A DNA stretch of 51,526 nt from an uncultured Flavobacteriales bacterium (GTDB lineage: Bacteria > Bacteroidota > Bacteroidia > Flavobacteriales_D > Sanyastnellaceae). Below, piece by piece: positions 50,256 to 51,526 of the stretch. The stretch covers positions 1 to 51,526 of the forward strand of contig CALBSW010000100.1 in NCBI GenBank assembly GCA_937967465.1, given 5' to 3'. Position 1 is the stretch's first letter. Each line of letters opens with the position of its first letter. The position numbers and the translations under genes were made by a program. The notes under the pieces are model-generated. The model ran no database searches and was not told where the DNA came from. It saw only the letters and a list, made by a program, of their open reading frames with translations.

Positions 50256-50951
50256 GTGAAAGTCGGCGTCATCACCTTCCCGGGGTCCAACTGCGACCAC
50301 GATATGGAATATGCCCTCGGCACGGAACTCGGGTTCCAAGTCGAGCGGCTCTGGCACAAGGACCGTGACCTCAAAGGGGTCGACCTGGTGGTCCTGCCCG
50401 GTGGCTTCAGCTACGGAGACTATCTCCGCAGTGGAGCCATCGCGCGTTTTTCCCCCATCATGGATGAAGTGGTGGCCCATGCGGGCCGCGGCGGACTGGT
50501 CCTCGGTGTCTGCAATGGATTTCAGGTGCTCTGCGAGGCGGGCCTGCTGCCGGGTGCGTTGCGCCACAACGAAAGCCGCAAGTTCATTTGCCGCAACGTC
50601 CTGCTGCGTCCGGAATCCCTCATGGCCCCCATGACCGCGGGCCTGCCCGACGGCCAGCCGCTGTGCATTCCGATTGCCCACGGCGAGGGCAACTACACCA
50701 TCGATGACGCCGGGCTGGACGCACTGGAAGACGGAGACCAAATCTTGTTCCGGTACTGCGGTCCGGATGGCGGCATCGGCGACGAGTTCAACCCCAACGG
50801 TTCAGTCGACCACATTGCGGGGGTTTGCAATGCTGGAGGCAATGTGTTCGGCATGATGCCCCACCCTGAGCGGGCATGCAGTGAAGCCCTTGGCAACACC
50901 GATGGCCGTGCCATGCTCGCCGCTTTGGCGACCGCCGTCGCGACTGCCTGA
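50256..50951 (+). CDS. purQ: Phosphoribosylformylglycinamidine synthase subunit PurQ
   Basis: A 231-aa glutamine amidotransferase subunit of FGAM synthase (step 4 of purine synthesis), supplying ammonia to PurL. Visible motifs: VGVITFPGSNCDHDMEYAL, VLPGGFSYGDYLRSGAIARFSP, the nucleophile Cys in LVLGVCNGFQVLCEAGLLPGA and the His/Glu pair in MMPHPERA. GTG 50256 is the only start giving the conserved KVGVITFPGSN N-terminus. A separate PurQ implies the small, unfused PurL/PurS system rather than the fused enzyme common in other Bacteroidota; neither is in the window. Confidence 0.97.
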   Translation: MKVGVITFPGSNCDHDMEYALGTELGFQVERLWHKDRDLKGVDLVVLPGGFSYGDYLRSGAIARFSPIMDEVVAHAGRGGLVLGVCNGFQVLCEAGLLPGALRHNESRKFICRNVLLRPESLMAPMTAGLPDGQPLCIPIAHGEGNYTIDDAGLDALEDGDQILFRYCGPDGGIGDEFNPNGSVDHIAGVCNAGGNVFGMMPHPERACSEALGNTDGRAMLAALATAVATA

Positions 50952-51018
50952 CCAGGCCTTCCAGCCTCCGGTGACGGGCCCTTTGCGCCTGTTGGGAGGG
51001 GCGGGAACATGAATGGGT

Positions 51019-51026
51019 TAAGTTTG
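51019..51026 (+). promoter_or_regulatory. -7 element for dxs (TAAGTTTG)
   Basis: An exact TAnnTTTG match, 36 nt before ATG 51063. TTG at 50992-50994 would be a -33 with a long 24-bp spacer. A weak hairpin (CCCG-N7-CGGG, 51040-51054) follows in the leader. Confidence 0.55.
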
Positions 51027-51062
51027 TTCTTCCCTCACGCCCGCAATCATCGGGCCTGCACC

Positions 51063-51526
51063 ATGTCCGACACCCCTTATTCCGCCGGTCCCCTCTTGTC
51101 GAAGATCACTGAGCCTGCCGACTTGCGTCGGGAGTGCGGTGTGGAGGACCTGCCGCAGGTGTGCGATGAGCTCCGCCAATTCATCGTGGACGTGGTCAGC
51201 GAAAAGGGCGGTCACTTCGGGGCCAGCCTGGGCGTGGTTGAATTGACCGTGGCCCTCCACTATGTCTTCAACACCCCCGAAGATCAGATTGTCTGGGACG
51301 TCGGGCACCAAGCCTATGGACACAAGATTCTGACCGGGCGCCGGGACCAGTTCCACACCAACCGGGTGCACAAAGGGTTGAGCGGTTTTCCGAAGCGCAG
51401 CGAAAGTGAATTCGACACCTTCGGCGTCGGACACAGCTCCACCAGCATCAGTGCGGCCCTCGGCATGTCGGTTGACAACAAGACCAGAGGCGACAAGAGC
51501 CAGCACATCGCGGTCATCGGCGACGG
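51063..51526 (+). CDS. dxs: 1-deoxy-D-xylulose-5-phosphate synthase (partial, N-terminal part)
   Basis: The first 154 codons of a thiamine-diphosphate enzyme that makes DXP from pyruvate and glyceraldehyde 3-phosphate, the entry to the MEP pathway. Visible motifs: GGHFGASLGVVELTVALHY, then VWDVGHQAYGHKILTGRRD, GFPKRSESEFDTFGVGHSS and the start of the ThDP-binding AVIGDG. The gene runs off the window edge in frame, so truncation is due to the window only. ATG 51063 gives MSDTPYSAGPLLSKI. ispG at 8507-10525 is a later step of the same pathway. Confidence 0.97.
   Translation, partial: MSDTPYSAGPLLSKITEPADLRRECGVEDLPQVCDELRQFIVDVVSEKGGHFGASLGVVELTVALHYVFNTPEDQIVWDVGHQAYGHKILTGRRDQFHTNRVHKGLSGFPKRSESEFDTFGVGHSSTSISAALGMSVDNKTRGDKSQHIAVIGD

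Noticed and set aside
1..51526. tRNA genes, CRISPR repeats, insertion sequences, prophage genes, toxin-antitoxin or restriction systems.
   Set aside because: None was seen; intergenic spaces are short and all sizeable frames belong to ordinary chromosomal families.

Overview
The window is 51.5 kb of a high-GC (about 60% by eye) chromosome from a member of the Bacteroidota, most likely the Flavobacteriia or a close relative. The evidence is the gliding/type IX secretion lipoprotein GldH, large modular secreted proteins with PKD or lamin-tail domains, the lineage-restricted IPExxxVDY, DUF4271 and DUF6427 families in their usual places beside rnc/pyk, hemD and purD, the long plant/Bacteroidetes-type IspG, and promoters with the Bacteroidota -7 element TAnnTTTG, often in the variant TAnnTTCG. 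Genus cannot be fixed from this sequence. There is no tRNA, rRNA, CRISPR array, insertion sequence or prophage, and no gap over about 150 bp: 43 coding regions fill the window.

Layout. 1-4095 (+): acpP-fabF-rnc-IPExxxVDY-pyk (fatty acid synthesis, RNA processing, glycolysis). 4148-8574 (+): ileS-dksA/traR-lspA, convergent and overlapping with ispG (8507-10525, -). 10667-16417 (+): VWA protein, AAA+ ATPase, recO and a TonB-dependent receptor. 16437-19379 (+): holB, ricT, gldH. A rhodanese lipoprotein (-) and an M43 metalloprotease (+) follow. 22136-31975 is a long minus-strand block: ClC channel, SpoIIE phosphatase, TPR protein and YfiR-like protein (one tight operon transcribed from 27249 down), ferritin, a GbsR/MarR regulator, an FAD oxidoreductase, kbl and an unknown membrane protein. 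32053-35883 holds metG (+), then a Kunitz-domain protein and asd (-). 35963-43395 (+) holds a lamin-tail protein, DUF4271, hemD, rnpA, an S41 peptidase and an O-antigen ligase. The rest is a GT2-GT9 fusion (-), purD, a 62-aa membrane protein (-), DUF6427, a secreted PKD protein, purQ and the start of dxs.

Genes are packed with start-stop overlaps (ATGA, GTGA, TTGA, TGATG), suggesting translational coupling. Many promoter -7 boxes lie only 4-9 nt before the start codon, which predicts leaderless or nearly leaderless mRNAs. The most interesting points are: (1) a putative operator, TTTCA-N8-TGAAA, present both at the start of the GbsR-family gene and at the start of the neighbouring ferritin gene; (2) an operon joining a YfiR-like periplasmic protein, a TPR protein, a HAMP-SpoIIE phosphatase and a ClC channel; (3) an isoleucyl-tRNA synthetase with a swapped HIGH motif (GIHH); (4) divergent purD/glycosyltransferase promoters whose -7 boxes share the same TA; (5) a bacterial Kunitz domain with Glu at P1, coupled to asd. 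All functions are read from sequence and family knowledge; nothing was searched or tested.
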